DNA from: Pseudonocardia sp.
Lineage (GTDB): Bacteria > Actinomycetota > Actinomycetes > Mycobacteriales > Pseudonocardiaceae
NCBI GenBank assembly: GCA_030453005.1
Contig: JAKDLE010000010.1
Coordinates: 1-14,926 of the forward strand
Length of the DNA stretch: 14,926 nucleotides
Reading direction: 5' to 3'
Each line of letters opens with the position of its first letter. Position 1 is the stretch's first letter. The notes under the pieces are model-generated. The model was not told the origin of the DNA. It did no database searches and saw nothing but the letters and a program-made list of their open reading frames with translations. Positions 14,542 to 14,926 of this stretch are shown here, in pieces. The position numbers were made by a program, and so were the translations under genes.

Positions 14542-14547
14542 GGGTAC
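14542..14547 (+). promoter_or_regulatory. Possible SigB/SigF-type -10 before the STAS gene
   Basis: GGGTAC, the -10 form used by stress sigma factors of the SigB/SigF group in actinobacteria, ends 5 bases before the ATG of the STAS gene. A matching GTTT -35 at the usual distance is not seen. The same G-run could instead act as a weak ribosome binding site. Confidence 0.25.
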
Positions 14548-14552
14548 GCACC

Positions 14553-14926
14553 ATGGTCGGACTGCGTGAGCACGCGACACCGCGCGAGACCGGTATCGCC
14601 CTCCCGCCGCCACGCGCCCGGCTGCAGTCGGTCGGACCACCGGGCCGGCCCGGCCGGTCGCCGGCCTCCTCACCATCCGTCCCGCCGGAGTCGGCGACGC
14701 CGGAGCTGGACGTCCGGCTGCACACGCCACGCGCCGAGGTCGTCGTGGTGCGCGTGGCGGGCGCCGTCGACGAGCGGGGCGCCGACCTGCTCGAGGAGCG
14801 GATCGGCCAACAGCTCGCCCGGGCCCGCCACGTGGTCGTCGACCTCAGCGAGGTCCCCGACCTGCCCGCCTGCGGCACACGGGCCCTCGCCGACCTGGCA
14901 CGCGACGCCCACCGCCACGGGACGTG
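14553..14926 (+). CDS. STAS-domain protein (anti-sigma factor antagonist-like), 3' end outside window
   Basis: Open from ATG 14553 to the window end, 124 residues visible. A proline-rich, probably disordered N-terminal stretch (about residues 1-50) leads into a STAS domain: LDVRLHTPRAEVVVVRVAGAVDERGADLLEE then HVVVDLSEVPDLPACGTRALADLARDAHRHG. STAS proteins such as SpoIIAA/RsbV switch partner sigma-factor control by Ser phosphorylation in the DSSG motif. Here the aligned motif is PACG, so Cys107 stands where the phosphorylated Ser should be. It may be an unregulated or differently controlled antagonist, or bind another ligand. The gene is not closed, so length cannot be compared. The vapC hairpin separates it from the toxin operon. 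Confidence 0.8.
   Translation, partial: MVGLREHATPRETGIALPPPRARLQSVGPPGRPGRSPASSPSVPPESATPELDVRLHTPRAEVVVVRVAGAVDERGADLLEERIGQQLARARHVVVDLSEVPDLPACGTRALADLARDAHRHGT

Overview
The window is very GC-rich, with codons ending almost always in G or C, GTG as well as ATG starts, one probable leaderless start, and PaaX, PucR, VapBC and STAS family genes. This points to a high-GC actinobacterium. Pseudonocardiaceae is a reasonable guess but is inference. No rRNA, tRNA, CRISPR array or intact insertion sequence is visible.

Left part (1-5542): an aromatic-acid catabolic locus that works through CoA thioesters. It holds the 3' end of a short-chain dehydrogenase, a RidA-family enamine/imine deaminase, a PaaX-family repressor facing the RidA gene, and a divergent two-gene unit. 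That unit encodes an aryl-CoA ligase and a fused flavin monooxygenase/Old-Yellow-Enzyme protein of the 2-aminobenzoyl-CoA monooxygenase/reductase (salicylyl-CoA 5-hydroxylase) type. The likely flow is anthranilate (or salicylate) to aryl-CoA, then hydroxylated and reduced non-aromatic CoA ester, then RidA/SDR and beta-oxidation-like steps. A perfect TTGAC-N4-GTCAA repeat lies over the ligase promoter. A long inverted repeat lies in front of the RidA gene.

Middle part (5580-12187): a purine-oxidation locus. Four minus-strand genes, each overlapping the next by 4 bases, encode the FAD subunit, the 2Fe-2S subunit, an 8-oxoguanine/guanine-type deaminase and the molybdopterin subunit of a xanthine-dehydrogenase-family enzyme. 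A divergent PucR-type regulator lies upstream, separated by 93 bp that hold a 15-bp palindrome. The regulator gene ends in a strong hairpin.

Right part (12153-14926): an eroded stretch. It has no intact gene for about 550 bp, with palindromes and a cluster of CG-alternating runs. Next come a remnant of an NCS2 purine permease and a scarred AtuA-type gene that has lost its start and its whole middle and is joined out of frame. A VapBC toxin-antitoxin pair abuts the scar and has repeats in its promoter region. The window ends inside a STAS-domain gene that carries Cys where the phosphorylatable Ser is normally found. The permease remnant beside the purine operon suggests the uptake gene of that locus was lost by deletion.
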